Position numbers and translations under genes: made by a program
Assembly (NCBI GenBank): GCA_017303455.1
Contig: JAFLBM010000011.1
Location: 102,209 to 166,208, forward strand
From: Chitinophagales bacterium
Lineage (GTDB): Bacteria > Bacteroidota > Bacteroidia > Chitinophagales > Chitinophagaceae
Length of the DNA stretch: 64,000 bases
Direction of reading: 5' to 3'
In this document: positions 41,082 to 50,655 of the stretch, in pieces
How positions within the stretch are numbered: the stretch's first letter is position 1
Layout: each line of letters starts with the position of its first letter
The notes under the pieces: generated by a model
Told to the model about the DNA's origin: nothing
Seen by the model: the letters and a program-made list of their open reading frames with translations, nothing else
Database searches by the model: none

Positions 41082-41103
41082 AATTGTATTGGATAATAAT
41101 AAG

Positions 41104-41140
41104 AAAGGGCTGTGAATTCATTCTTCACAGCCCTTTTTCT
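41104..41140 (+). terminator. Rho-independent terminator of kdsA
   Basis: 13-bp perfect stem AAAGGGCTGTGAA / TTCACAGCCCTTT, 7-base loop, with a T-rich tail. It lies 22 bases downstream of the stop and may also serve the converging lolA gene. Confidence 0.92.
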
Positions 41141-41163
41141 TTTATACTTCTTGCTAGTACTTA

Positions 41164-41826
41164 TTATCGCAGGTCTACTTCTTCCACACCGGGGTATTTG
41201 CTTTTATTAAAAACAAATTCAGCATCAGCGATAGCAGTGTTTGTTTTCATACTGGTCATGGTGTAGCTATACCTGTTCCCTGCATTCTCCAATACTTTGG
41301 TACTGTAAATAGTTTTTGCATTTTTATCAACCAGCAGGTACACTTTGTGAAAGGCTTTTGTTTTGTCGATCGGGGTCATTTCAATTTCCTGTAAGGTTTT
41401 ACCCGCCTGTTTCTTTTCGCCATTCAGGATATAATAAAAATCCTTATCGTAGAAATTGGTAAATAATTTTTGCGGGGTGATCGTTCCGCCGGAAGCATCG
41501 AGGTTGCTGATAGTTACTTCATTGGCTGCTTTATCATAGTTCCAGACCGTCTTGCCATCACAAAATATTTCCTGCCCGCTGAAACTTACCCTGTATTTAG
41601 TGCCTTTCATTTTCAAGGTACCTGTTTTGGTAGATAAGACTTTACCGGCTGCGTTTTCCACCGTGTATTTGAAACCAGCCTGCACCGATGTAAAGGTTTT
41701 GAATTTGGCACTGACAGCATCCAGCACTTTTTTAGCTTCCGGGTCGTTACGGGTAGGATTTGTTTGCGAAAACGATACAATACCACTCAGGAATACTACA
41801 GCTAACAGGTAAACTTTCTTCATCAT
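41164..41826 (-). CDS. lolA: Outer-membrane lipoprotein carrier protein LolA-like
   Basis: 220 residues with signal peptide (MMKKVYLLAVVFLSGIVSFS). The LolA fold is indicated by AKKVLDAVSAKFKTFTSVQAGF, GTLKMKGTKYRVSFSGQEIF, DGKTVWNYDKAANEVTISN and later strands. LolA shuttles lipoproteins from the inner to the outer membrane. Adjacent to ftsK (105 bases), as in many Bacteroidota genomes, where lolA follows ftsK. Confidence 0.9.
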   Translation of the reverse strand: MMKKVYLLAVVFLSGIVSFSQTNPTRNDPEAKKVLDAVSAKFKTFTSVQAGFKYTVENAAGKVLSTKTGTLKMKGTKYRVSFSGQEIFCDGKTVWNYDKAANEVTISNLDASGGTITPQKLFTNFYDKDFYYILNGEKKQAGKTLQEIEMTPIDKTKAFHKVYLLVDKNAKTIYSTKVLENAGNRYSYTMTSMKTNTAIADAEFVFNKSKYPGVEEVDLR

Positions 41827-41931
41827 ATTATCTTTTTTATAGACGGGTGCAAAGATAGGGTCTCTTATTTGTTATCAGGACTGACAATCATCAGGCCGGG
41901 TTGCAAGGGATTACTCCTTCTTAACAGTATT

Positions 41932-44547
41932 CTAACCCAATGCATCCAGGTGTTGTTGCAGATCAATTTCTGTTTTAATTAATACATCACGGGCCTTGCT
42001 TCCCTGGTTGGGACCTACAATACCTGCCGCTTCCAGCTGATCCATCAGTCTGCCCGCCCGGTTATAGCCCAATTTCATTCTTCTTTGCAATAACGAAGTG
42101 GAACCAATTTGGTTCTGTACAATAAGCCGGGCTGCATCTTCAAATAAAGAATCACGGTCGCCGAGGTCAAAATCTTTTCCTTCCAGTTCTTTCTCATCAA
42201 TATATTCCGGCAACAGGAATGGCACAGGATAGCCTTCCTGGTAACCAATAAACTCCACCACCCTGTCCACTTCAGGTGTATCCACAAAAGCACATTGCAA
42301 ACGCACCAGCTCTCCGTTATAGCTGACCAGCATATCACCTTTACCGATCAGTTGCTCGGCACCGCCGGTGTCTAATATCGTCCGGGAGTCAATTTTTGAG
42401 GAAACCTTGAAACCAATACGGGCCGGGAAATTGGCCTTGATGGTACCGGTGATGATATTCACTGAAGGTCTTTGTGTGGCAATGATCAGATGGATACCTA
42501 CCGCACGGGCCAACTGCGCCAACCGGGCAATCGGCATTTCAATTTCTTTACCGGCAGTCATGATCAGGTCCGCAAACTCATCGATCACCAGTACAATGAA
42601 CGGGAGGAACTGGTGCCCTTTCTCGGGGTTCAGTTTTCTTGATACAAATTTTTCATTGTATTCTTTGATATTCCGGCAACCGGCTTCTTTCAGCAGGTCG
42701 TAGCGATGATCCATTTCAATACAAAGAGCATTCAGTGTATTGATCACTTTTTTGGTATCTGTAATAATCGCTTCTTCTTCATTCGGCAATTTTGCCAGGA
42801 AATGTTGTTCAATGCGGCGGTAAATACTCAGCTCCACTTTCTTGGGATCAACCAAAATGAATTTCAGTTGTGAAGGATGTTTCTTATACAACAAAGAAAC
42901 AAGGATCGCATTTACTCCCACCGATTTACCCTGCCCGGTAGCACCGGCCATCAGCAGGTGCGGCATACTGGCCAGGTCAACAATAAAATTCTCGTTATCG
43001 ATTTTCTTACCCAATGCAATGGGCAGCGAAAAAGTATTATTCTGGAATTTTTCTGAAGACAATAAGGTCTTCATGCTGACGATGGTCTTGCGGGCATTCG
43101 GCACTTCAATACCGATGGTTCCTTTTCCGGGTATCGGTGCAATGATACGGATACCCAGGGCAGATAAACTCAGGGCAATATCATCTTCCAGGTTTTTGAT
43201 CCGGGAGATACGGACACCGGCAGCCGGTATGATCTCATAAAGCGTAACCGTAGGGCCGACGGTGGCAAATATTTTTTGTATCTCGATGGAATAGTTCCGG
43301 AGGGTGGCAATGATCTGGTTCTTGTTATTCTCCAGTTCATTGGTATCCTGTACGATCTTTTCACTGCCATGACTGTCCAGCAGGTCGAGTGTTGGATACT
43401 TATAATTTTTTAAACCGAGTACAGGATCATATTTCTCAGCAATGGCGGGTGTGGAAGGCTTAACAGCATCCGCTTCTGGAGTTTCATCCGGCACCACTTT
43501 TATTTCCAGTTCAAGATCATCGGCAGAAGGTATTTTTTCAACCGGTTTTTCTTTAATGGGTTTAAAATCCTGTGGTACTGTTACCGGTAATTCTTTGGCA
43601 GCAGCCAGGTCATGCTCATGCATAATCTCACTGACGATCTCTTTTTCCACAGTAGGTTGCTGTTGTTCTAATATGGCTGCTTCATCCTCCGGCAGTTCTT
43701 CCTTTTCAATGATCTTGAATTCGGGCAGGGCCTCTTCCTTGTTGGGGTTAAGGATCATCCCGCCGGTTGTTTTCATGGAATTTCCTTTCAGTGCTTCACC
43801 GTTATTTTCATTATAAATATCGTTGATGGTTTTACCACCGGGTATGATTGCACCCGTATTTTCCTCTTCCCCGGGTATTGCTTCCAATACGGGTTCAGCC
43901 TGCTCTTTTTTCTGAGGCAGGTTAAAAGCAGGATTGAACTGCCAGATAAAATACCCAATGGCTAATAACAGCAATACAGCAGCCGTGCCGATTGTCCCTA
44001 AAGCACCAGTCAGCCAGCCGCTGATCATAGCACCCACCCCGCCGCCAAAACGAAAATCGCTGTTGGAGAAAATAAAGGCCAGCGAACCGGAAAGTACCAG
44101 CAGGCCGATCGTAACATATTTCAGGTTCCGGGAAACAGAGAATACTTTGCGGGTGAACAGCAGGTTGACCCCTAATACAAAAAAGAAAGTGCAAAACAGC
44201 AAAGAAGCTGCCCCGAACCCTTTATAAATAAAAAAGTGGGAGATATAAGCACCCAGCCGGCCCAGCAGGTTATTTACTTTCACATCATTGTCGAACAACA
44301 CCGATGCACCCTGCGAAACCTTATCCTGGTCTTCTTTCCAGGTAAAAAAATACGAAATAAAGGCGATGAACAGGAAGATTGATACCAGCAGTGATACCGC
44401 ACCGCTGATCTTCCAGGTACGTTCATCACGGGCCAGGCTGCGCCAGTCAATACTTTCCTCTTTTTCCTGTTTCATGGGCAAAGCGTCCGCCTTACCCGGT
44501 TTATTCTTAGGACTTTCAGCAATCTTCTTTTTCTTCTTTTGAGCCAT
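41932..44547 (-). CDS. ftsK: DNA translocase FtsK/SpoIIIE
   Basis: 871 residues from the ATG at 44547 (MAQKKKKKIAESPKNKPGKA); 14 more in-frame codons upstream are excluded because a TATCTTTG box lies there. Four N-terminal TM helices (about 60-210), an acidic/Pro linker (about 220-380), the ATPase motor with Walker A GATGQGKS (Lys541) and VLVIDEFADL Walker B, and a C-terminal gamma winged helix (LLQRRMKLGYNRAGRLMDQL) that reads KOPS-like sites. It couples chromosome dimer resolution with division. Confidence 0.97.
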   Translation of the reverse strand: MAQKKKKKIAESPKNKPGKADALPMKQEKEESIDWRSLARDERTWKISGAVSLLVSIFLFIAFISYFFTWKEDQDKVSQGASVLFDNDVKVNNLLGRLGAYISHFFIYKGFGAASLLFCTFFFVLGVNLLFTRKVFSVSRNLKYVTIGLLVLSGSLAFIFSNSDFRFGGGVGAMISGWLTGALGTIGTAAVLLLLAIGYFIWQFNPAFNLPQKKEQAEPVLEAIPGEEENTGAIIPGGKTINDIYNENNGEALKGNSMKTTGGMILNPNKEEALPEFKIIEKEELPEDEAAILEQQQPTVEKEIVSEIMHEHDLAAAKELPVTVPQDFKPIKEKPVEKIPSADDLELEIKVVPDETPEADAVKPSTPAIAEKYDPVLGLKNYKYPTLDLLDSHGSEKIVQDTNELENNKNQIIATLRNYSIEIQKIFATVGPTVTLYEIIPAAGVRISRIKNLEDDIALSLSALGIRIIAPIPGKGTIGIEVPNARKTIVSMKTLLSSEKFQNNTFSLPIALGKKIDNENFIVDLASMPHLLMAGATGQGKSVGVNAILVSLLYKKHPSQLKFILVDPKKVELSIYRRIEQHFLAKLPNEEEAIITDTKKVINTLNALCIEMDHRYDLLKEAGCRNIKEYNEKFVSRKLNPEKGHQFLPFIVLVIDEFADLIMTAGKEIEMPIARLAQLARAVGIHLIIATQRPSVNIITGTIKANFPARIGFKVSSKIDSRTILDTGGAEQLIGKGDMLVSYNGELVRLQCAFVDTPEVDRVVEFIGYQEGYPVPFLLPEYIDEKELEGKDFDLGDRDSLFEDAARLIVQNQIGSTSLLQRRMKLGYNRAGRLMDQLEAAGIVGPNQGSKARDVLIKTEIDLQQHLDALG

Positions 44548-44627
44548 GGCGGCAAAGATAGCATAGTTTGCTTTTTTCCGGGCCTTCAAACGGGTTCCGG
44601 CTACCCGGAAAGTGGTATAGCTAAAAT

Positions 44628-44658
44628 TTAGATAATCAGGGCTGAATCATTACATTTG
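44628..44658 (+). promoter_or_regulatory. Probable promoter of the sensor histidine kinase gene
   Basis: TTTA at 44627-44630, 20 bases, then TACATTTG at 44651-44658: a match of the -7 box and a near match of the -33 box. The preferred ATG is 24 bases downstream. Confidence 0.5.
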
Positions 44659-44681
44659 AAAGATTGCCACCAGTCACGAAC

Positions 44682-46586
44682 ATGAAAACAGGTACCTGTA
44701 AACTTTTAGTAGTCCTCCTGGCTTTATTACTATGTAACAACTGCGCCCTGTCACAGGATAGCACAGCACCCCGTTGTCTTGATATCAGCCGGGTGGAATA
44801 TGCCACGAGCCTGGCCAAATATGCTTACAGCAGTTTTATGAAAAGTGGGGATGATCCTCAGCAAGCGGTTTCCGGCCTGGTATTTAAAAAAGGAATGGTA
44901 CATACCAACCTTGTTCCTGCCAAAGATGTGGCGAAAAAAGCGGTACTCCGGTTTTCGGTTTGCAACAGTGCGGACACGACGGTTAGTGCCTGGTTTTTCC
45001 CGGGTTTCTTTTATACCGATGTAGTACTCTTTACAAAGGAAGGCCAGTTGCTGAAACCTTTACCGGTTATCCCTGCTCCCATTAAAGACAATCTTGGTTA
45101 CCGGAAAATAACAGTTGCTGCAGGTGACTCTGTCAACATTATTGCTGTACTGCAACTGACCCGCACCCATATCAATACGATGAAGCCACGGCTGGTACAT
45201 ATTAACCGGGTTGAATCCTTTATCAAAGACATACAGGAAGACCACCGGATGTATAATATGTTCACCTATGTATTCAGCGGGCTGTTACTGATGATGATCC
45301 TGTTCTCGATGGCTAATTATTTACAAGGTGCCAACAAAGAATTCCTCTATTATGCAGCGTATGCATTTTTTGTGGGCGGGATGTTATTCACCAAGGCTTT
45401 TTATGATATGCGGCCCAATACCATCGGTTATTTCTTTGAAGGTTATCTTGACTACATCATGCAGAGCCTTGGCATTATGTTTTATATGTTCTTTATGCAG
45501 CGGTTCCTGGTGACCAAAAAGAACCACCCGTTCCTGTATAAACTTTACAATGTCGGGATCATCATGATCGTGGTATCGATACTCGTCTTCAGCTATTTTC
45601 ATTTTTTCACCGATAATTTCGTCGCAGAATACAACGTGGAGAATATCACCAAGATGTCATTGCTGGTGATGACAGTCATCTTTCTTGTCTACAGCCTGCG
45701 CCGGTGGAAAGACAAATTACTCCGCTATTTGTTCTGGGGTAATTTACTGTTACTTATTTTCTCTTTTATTTCCTTGCTGTTATACCTGGTCACCCAAGTC
45801 ATCAAACTACCCGGTATCTGGGACTCGGCTTTGTTCTATTACGAGATCGGGTTGTTCCTGGAACTGGTATTCTTCTTCTCCGGCCTGAATCACAAGAACC
45901 GTACGAATATCATTGCGCAGACCAAAGAAAGAGAACGGTTGCGGACGGAGAACCAGATGAAAGAATATGAAAAAGAACTGGCCGTATATAAAGCACAACA
46001 GGAAGAACGGCAACGTATCTCTGCTGATATGCACGATGAACTGGGTGCCGGGATGACCGCCATCCGGCTGATGAGCGAAATAGCAAGGAATAAAATGAAA
46101 GAGTCCACGCCGGTGGAGATTGAAAAGATCTCCCACTCAGCGGATGAAGTGCTGAACAAAATGAATGCGATCATCTGGAGTATGAACAGCGGGAATGATA
46201 CGCTGGACAACCTGATTTCCTACATTCGTTCCTATGCACTGGAATATTTTGAAAGTACCCCGATCGATTGCAAAGTACATACCCCCGAAACGATCGAAAC
46301 AAAAGAGATCACGGGTGATAAACGCAGGAATATCTTTCTCTGTGTGAAAGAAACCCTGAACAATGCCCTCAAACATTCCAAAGCCGGGATGATAAAAATT
46401 GATATTGAAATAAATGAGAACCTGGTGATCAGGATATCAGACGATGGAGTGGGTATTGATCTGCAGAAACTCCGCCAGTTTGGAAATGGCCTCAAGAATA
46501 TCAAACGAAGAATGGAAAGTATCGGGGGCACTTACACTATAGAAAATCAGAACGGAACCGTGACTACACTGACATTACCACTCTGA
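44682..46586 (+). CDS. 7TM-DISM sensor histidine kinase (NarL/LytR-type HisKA_3)
   Basis: 634 residues from the ATG at 44682, which starts a signal peptide MKTGTCKLLVVLLALLLCNN. An extracytoplasmic beta domain (about 30-180) precedes seven TM helices (about 190-410, 7TMR-DISM). A coiled segment follows, then a HisKA_3 dimerisation domain with RQRISADMHDELGAGMTAIR, phospho-acceptor His451, and a HATPase with NNALKHSKAG and ISDDGVGID. These kinases phosphorylate NarL-type response regulators. No response regulator gene is next to it, so its partner is elsewhere. Ends at a zero-gap convergent stop (TGATCA) with the DUF423 gene. Confidence 0.9.
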   Translation: MKTGTCKLLVVLLALLLCNNCALSQDSTAPRCLDISRVEYATSLAKYAYSSFMKSGDDPQQAVSGLVFKKGMVHTNLVPAKDVAKKAVLRFSVCNSADTTVSAWFFPGFFYTDVVLFTKEGQLLKPLPVIPAPIKDNLGYRKITVAAGDSVNIIAVLQLTRTHINTMKPRLVHINRVESFIKDIQEDHRMYNMFTYVFSGLLLMMILFSMANYLQGANKEFLYYAAYAFFVGGMLFTKAFYDMRPNTIGYFFEGYLDYIMQSLGIMFYMFFMQRFLVTKKNHPFLYKLYNVGIIMIVVSILVFSYFHFFTDNFVAEYNVENITKMSLLVMTVIFLVYSLRRWKDKLLRYLFWGNLLLLIFSFISLLLYLVTQVIKLPGIWDSALFYYEIGLFLELVFFFSGLNHKNRTNIIAQTKERERLRTENQMKEYEKELAVYKAQQEERQRISADMHDELGAGMTAIRLMSEIARNKMKESTPVEIEKISHSADEVLNKMNAIIWSMNSGNDTLDNLISYIRSYALEYFESTPIDCKVHTPETIETKEITGDKRRNIFLCVKETLNNALKHSKAGMIKIDIEINENLVIRISDDGVGIDLQKLRQFGNGLKNIKRRMESIGGTYTIENQNGTVTTLTLPL

Positions 46587-46979
46587 TCATTTTCTTTTCA
46601 TGATGGCGGCAAAGAGCAGCAGCCAGCCCACAATAAAGAAAATACCTCCAACAGGTGTTACAGGACCCACAAATTTTACAGCCGTACTGGCCTGTATCTT
46701 CAAATACGTCAGCAGGTATAAGGAGCCGGAGAAAAGAAATATCCCTGTTATAAAACAAGCCCCTGCCCAAATCATCAGCTTCCCATGAAAACGTTCCGCT
46801 AAAATACCCACAGCCAGCAAGGCCAGTGCATGGTACATCTGGTATTGAGCAGCGGTCTGGTATCCTTTAAGAATGGCTTCATCATCCGTCAGCCGTTGTA
46901 ATCCATGTGCCCCGAAAGCACCTAATGCAACAGCGAGGGCACCCAGCATGGCACCGCTCAGTAAAAAATTCTTATGCAT
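46587..46979 (-). CDS. DUF423 membrane protein
   Basis: 130 residues with four TM helices: ALAVALGAFGAHGLQRL, MYHALALLAVGIL, LMIWAGACFITGIFLFSGSL and FFIVGWLLLFAAIM. The GAFGAHGL and FSGSLYLLT motifs are those of the YgdD/YwdK-like DUF423 family, of unknown function. Its ATG overlaps the aroK stop, so it is co-transcribed with aroK; its stop touches the convergent kinase stop. Confidence 0.9.
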   Translation of the reverse strand: MHKNFLLSGAMLGALAVALGAFGAHGLQRLTDDEAILKGYQTAAQYQMYHALALLAVGILAERFHGKLMIWAGACFITGIFLFSGSLYLLTYLKIQASTAVKFVGPVTPVGGIFFIVGWLLLFAAIMKRK

Positions 46980-47478
46980 GAAATATTTTTTCGATCAAAA
47001 AATCTAATCGTACGGGGTCTTCATCAACCACCACATCCGCCTGTTCATAATAGATCTTGCGGTCGGCATATTTTTTCCCGATAAACCCTCTCAGTTGTTC
47101 ATCCGTCAGGTCTTTGATCAGCGGACGTTTTTCCTTCTCCCCCATCAGCCGGTAATAAAGTGTATCGATGGGAGTGTTGATCCAGACCGTGGTACCGGAT
47201 TGATTCATGTATTCAATATTATTGAAATAACAGGGAGTGCCGCCACCACAGGCCATCACAAAACTTTCGTGACTTTCGGCGATGATATGCATCACTTCTT
47301 TTTCCTGCTGCCGAAAATGTTCTTCCCCGCTTTCTGCAAAAATTTCAGCTATGGATTTTCCTTCGTGGTTCACCACCTGTTCATCCAGGTCAAAAAAAGG
47401 AATGTTGAGTTTTTGACTCAGCAACCTGCCCCAGTGTGTTTTCCCGGAGCCCATAAAACCAATGAGGAATATTTTCAT
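46972..47478 (-). CDS. aroK: Shikimate kinase
   Basis: 168 residues. P-loop GFMGSGKTH (Lys13), shikimate-binding DLDEQVVNHEGKSIAEIFAE and the VMACGGGTPC loop, LID-like RPLIKDLTDEQL and a C-terminal Tyr/Lys region. It phosphorylates shikimate in the aromatic amino acid pathway, thus feeding the trp operon. The 8-base overlap with DUF423 indicates coupling. Confidence 0.96.
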   Translation of the reverse strand: MKIFLIGFMGSGKTHWGRLLSQKLNIPFFDLDEQVVNHEGKSIAEIFAESGEEHFRQQEKEVMHIIAESHESFVMACGGGTPCYFNNIEYMNQSGTTVWINTPIDTLYYRLMGEKEKRPLIKDLTDEQLRGFIGKKYADRKIYYEQADVVVDEDPVRLDFLIEKIFHA

Positions 47479-47487
47479 TACCTGTTT

Positions 47488-47508
47488 GTATGTTGATAGT
47501 TAACCTAT
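47488..47508. repeat. 8-bp palindrome GTTGATAG / CTATCAAC upstream of aroK
   Basis: GTTGATAG-TTAAC-CTATCAAC, in the 56-base gap between gcdH and aroK. A member of the TTAAC-type AT-rich repeat family of the region. Confidence 0.6.
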
Positions 47509-47534
47509 CAACCCGTTAGCACATAACTATTCGC

Positions 47535-48719
47535 CTATTTAAACGCATTAAATCCCGTTACATCCATGCCCGTGATCAGCAAATGAATATCATGCGTTCC
47601 TTCATAAGTGATCACACTTTCCAGGTTCATCATGTGCCGCATGACCGGGTATTCGCCGGTGATACCCATTCCGCCCAGCATCTGTCTTGCATCTCTCGCT
47701 ATATTCGTGGCAATTTCACAGGCATTTCTTTTGGCCATACTCACTTGCTGCGGTGTCACTTTGCCTTCATTCATTAATACACCCAGTCTCCAGTTCAATA
47801 ATTGGGCCTTGGTGATCTCTGTCAGCATCTCGGCTAATTTCTTTTGCTGCAACTGGAAGCCACCAATAGGTCTGCCAAACTGTTCTCTCTCTTTGGAATA
47901 ACGAAGAGCTGTATCATAGCAATCCATAGCAGCGCCGACAGCTCCCCAGGCTATGCCATATCTTGCTTTGGTCAAACAACTCAATGGACCTTTCAGTCCT
48001 TTTACAGCAGGTAAAATATTTGCCTTCGGAACTTTTACATTATCAAAAACCAATTCACCGGTAGCTGATGCCCGTAAACTCCATTTGCCATGCGTAGTAG
48101 GTGTAGTAAATCCTTCCATGCCTCTTTCCACGATCACACCCTGTATGTCGCCCTGCTCATTCTTGGCCCATACCACCGCCACTTGCGAGAAGGGTGCATT
48201 GCTGATCCACATTTTTGCGCCGTTCAGTATTACATGATCACCGGCATCTTTAATATTGGTCAGCATGCTGCTGGGGTCACTGCCATGATTGGGTTCTGTC
48301 AACCCAAAACAACCCAGCCATTCACCGCTTGCCAGTTTGGGCAAATATTTCATCTTCTGTTCTTCGCTGCCATACGCATAGATCGGGAACATCACCAATG
48401 AACCCTGTACCGAAGCAGTGGAACGAACACCGCTGTCCCCTCTTTCAAGTTCCTGCATCATCAGGCCGTAAGAAATATAATCAAGACCGCCGCCACCATA
48501 TTGTTCAGGAACAGTTGGCCCGAAACAACCCAGTTCACCCAATTGCTTGACGATCTGCAACGGGAATTCTGCCCGCTGTGCATAGTCTTCAATGATGGGA
48601 GATATTTCTTTCTTTACATAGTTGCGGACGGATTCACGAACCATCAGGTGTTCTTCAGTCAGCAGTTCATCCACATTGAAATAATCAGGGCTGGTAAAAA
48701 GGTCTGTACGGGCTGCCAT
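47535..48719 (-). CDS. gcdH: Acyl-CoA dehydrogenase, glutaryl-CoA dehydrogenase-like
   Basis: 394 residues, full acyl-CoA dehydrogenase fold. N-terminal helices, STASVQGSLVMFPIYAYGS, FGLTEPNHGSDPSSM, QFGRPIGGFQLQQKKLAEM and the catalytic Glu in YEGTHDIHLLITGMDVTG. The SVQ-SLVM and YEGTHDIH-L-G-TG combinations are those of glutaryl-CoA dehydrogenases, which convert glutaryl-CoA to crotonyl-CoA at the end of lysine and tryptophan degradation. Its place next to the kynurenine genes supports that role. A TACCTTTG box lies at 48771-48764. Confidence 0.88.
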   Translation of the reverse strand: MAARTDLFTSPDYFNVDELLTEEHLMVRESVRNYVKKEISPIIEDYAQRAEFPLQIVKQLGELGCFGPTVPEQYGGGGLDYISYGLMMQELERGDSGVRSTASVQGSLVMFPIYAYGSEEQKMKYLPKLASGEWLGCFGLTEPNHGSDPSSMLTNIKDAGDHVILNGAKMWISNAPFSQVAVVWAKNEQGDIQGVIVERGMEGFTTPTTHGKWSLRASATGELVFDNVKVPKANILPAVKGLKGPLSCLTKARYGIAWGAVGAAMDCYDTALRYSKEREQFGRPIGGFQLQQKKLAEMLTEITKAQLLNWRLGVLMNEGKVTPQQVSMAKRNACEIATNIARDARQMLGGMGITGEYPVMRHMMNLESVITYEGTHDIHLLITGMDVTGFNAFK

Positions 48720-48886
48720 CGTTATTATCTTTTTTAAGATTTTTGATTCTGTTTTAGCTGCGGCAAAGGTATTAGAAAGTTTGTAGCTAAACCCTGATTG
48801 TTTATGAATAATTACCTGCCGGGACAGCCCCTGAAACTGCTTTTTTCCCTTACAAAAAAACGATACATTTAATAAAACAACCCTTC

Positions 48887-49315
48887 ATGAAAAGAAGTGT
48901 CCTCATACTGATCCTGCTGATAGCCCTGTGCCCGGTTTCTTTTGGCCAGCAAGATTCCACGGCAAAAAAAACTGCGCCGCAGGTGAAACAATTCTGGTTA
49001 GTGATCCTGAAAACCGGGCCCGGGGATAAAGAGATCACCGACACAGCGCAACGAAAAAAATTATTTGCTGGTCATTTCGCCAATATGGAACGATTGCATC
49101 AGGAAGGAATTCTGAAAGCGGCCGGGCCTTTTGGCAAAAATGATTTTACCTGGAGGGGGCTTTTTATCCTGGACTGCAAAACAAAAGAAGAAGCGGAGAG
49201 TTATGTGCAAACAGACCCTTCCGTAGCCGCAGGTATTTTCATCGTTGATATAGTGCCCTGGTACAGTGAACCTTCAGGAAGTTTTGCTCCGGGTAAACCA
49301 AAGAAAGAAAACTAG
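48887..49315 (+). CDS. Exported YCII-related protein
   Basis: 142 residues: signal peptide (MKRSVLILILLIALCPVSFG), then a ferredoxin-like YCII domain with FWLVILKTGPGDKE, HFANMERLHQEGILKAAGPF and TKEEAESYVQTDPSVAAGIF, the His/Asp pair of the family. YciI relatives include chloromuconolactone and other cyclic-lactone hydrolase-like enzymes; an exported form has no known substrate. Followed by a membrane gene after 1 base. Confidence 0.83.
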   Translation: MKRSVLILILLIALCPVSFGQQDSTAKKTAPQVKQFWLVILKTGPGDKEITDTAQRKKLFAGHFANMERLHQEGILKAAGPFGKNDFTWRGLFILDCKTKEEAESYVQTDPSVAAGIFIVDIVPWYSEPSGSFAPGKPKKEN

Positions 49316-49316
49316 C

Positions 49317-49754
49317 ATGGATTATCCTCTTAAAGAGATATTGAGGAATTTTATATCGGTGGTCGTTGGTGTTGTGGTGGCTTTAGTTATCATTATTCCA
49401 ATTGCCATCTTTGCTGCCTTACTGGTTTTTTCCGATGGTACAATACCAAAATCGCAGCAGGTAATTTCTACCGTCCTTACAATCGGAGCAATTGCTGCCG
49501 GCTGCATTACAGGAGGGTATCTTACAGCGAAAATTTCAACAAGAAAAGATTGGATTCACGCAATTATCACCGGGCTAGTATTAACTTTTTTGTTAGCACT
49601 CGTTAATGATTTTGAATTTGACTGGCGATACCCTGATATTGGCATTTCTTATTTTGGAATCCTGCCAGCAGTATTAATTGGGGCGTGGGCTGGAATAAGA
49701 AAGAAGAAAAAGACTATTTCAGATACAACTTCATCTCCTCCCGGTACCCCTTAG
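49317..49754 (+). CDS. Four-TM membrane protein of unknown function
   Basis: 145 residues from the ATG at 49317, one base after the previous stop. Hydrophobic helices: about 11-38 ([20 protein letters not shown]), 49-73 ([20 protein letters not shown]), 81-97 ([17 protein letters not shown]) and 110-127 ([18 protein letters not shown]). Not recognised. Its 3' end overlaps pyrF on the other strand by 41 bases. Confidence 0.65.
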   Translation: MDYPLKEILRNFISVVVGVVVALVIIIPIAIFAALLVFSDGTIPKSQQVISTVLTIGAIAAGCITGGYLTAKISTRKDWIHAIITGLVLTFLLALVNDFEFDWRYPDIGISYFGILPAVLIGAWAGIRKKKKTISDTTSSPPGTP

Positions 49755-50535
49755 CCACTTCCCTCGCCTTCTCTGCAAAATCTTCCCCACCCGAAGCATA
49801 GATAATAGCCCGGCTGGCATTCACCAACAGGCCGCAGTCTTTATTCATGGCTTTTTCAGAAATTTCTTTTAAGCTGCCCCCCTGCGCACCTACGCCAGGA
49901 ACCAGGTAAAAATGATCAGGAGCCAGCTTCCTGATATTGGTAAACGCATCAGCCTGTGTGGCTCCTACCACAAACATCAGATTATTGGGAGAACCCCAGG
50001 CGGCAACAGTGGTCAGCACTTTTTCATATAACCTACTGCTATGTTTTGTGTCCCCACTAACCATCCGCTGCAATTCAAAATCTTCAGCCCCTTTATTAGA
50101 AGTAAGTCCTAAAACAATGGCCCATTTCCCTTCATGTTGTAAAAAAGGTTTTACACTATCTTCTCCCATATAGGGTGCCACCGTCACCGCATCAAAAGGC
50201 AATGCTTCAAAAAAAGCTTTGGCATACTGATCGGATGTGTTGCCAATATCGCCCCGTTTGGCATCCGCAATTGTAAAATGTTCCTCACCAATATAACGAA
50301 CTGTTTTTTCCATTGCCAGCCATCCTTTCACACCCAGGGCTTCATAAAAAGCGGTATTGATCTTATAGCTTACGCAGAGATCCCGGGTGGCATCAATGAT
50401 CGCTTTGTTGAAAGCAAATACCGGGTCAATATCATTCAGTAAATGTTGGGGTATCTTCGTGATATCGGTATCCAACCCCACACAGAGATAGGATTGTTTT
50501 CGGCGGATCTGTTCGATGAGTTGCTGGCGGGTCAT
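49714..50535 (-). CDS. pyrF: Orotidine 5'-phosphate decarboxylase (type 2)
   Basis: 273 residues, the longer (type 2) PyrF form. [13 protein letters not shown] opens the barrel; [20 protein letters not shown] carries the D-x-K-x-x-D catalytic array, and [12 protein letters not shown] holds the phosphate site. It makes UMP from OMP. Convergent with and overlapping the membrane gene at 49317-49754. Confidence 0.96.
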   Translation of the reverse strand: MTRQQLIEQIRRKQSYLCVGLDTDITKIPQHLLNDIDPVFAFNKAIIDATRDLCVSYKINTAFYEALGVKGWLAMEKTVRYIGEEHFTIADAKRGDIGNTSDQYAKAFFEALPFDAVTVAPYMGEDSVKPFLQHEGKWAIVLGLTSNKGAEDFELQRMVSGDTKHSSRLYEKVLTTVAAWGSPNNLMFVVGATQADAFTNIRKLAPDHFYLVPGVGAQGGSLKEISEKAMNKDCGLLVNASRAIIYASGGEDFAEKAREVAKGYREEMKLYLK

Positions 50536-50550
50536 GGGTGCAAAGTTAAT

Positions 50551-50655
50551 TGGTTTACCGGTTAATTAGTTGATAAGTGGTTGCACGAAAGCAATCAGTA
50601 TCTCCTGCCGGATACTCCACCCAATTAACAAATAAACTCATCAACTGATTAACTT
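50551..50655. repeat. AT-rich repeats between pyrF and kmo
   Basis: GGTTAATTAGTTGATAAGTG (50563-50580) and its inverted AATTAACAAATAAACTC / CAACTGATTAACTTATCC (50622-50660) flank a short GC-richer core. The second arm supplies the last codons of kmo (DKLIS and stop). Confidence 0.65.
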
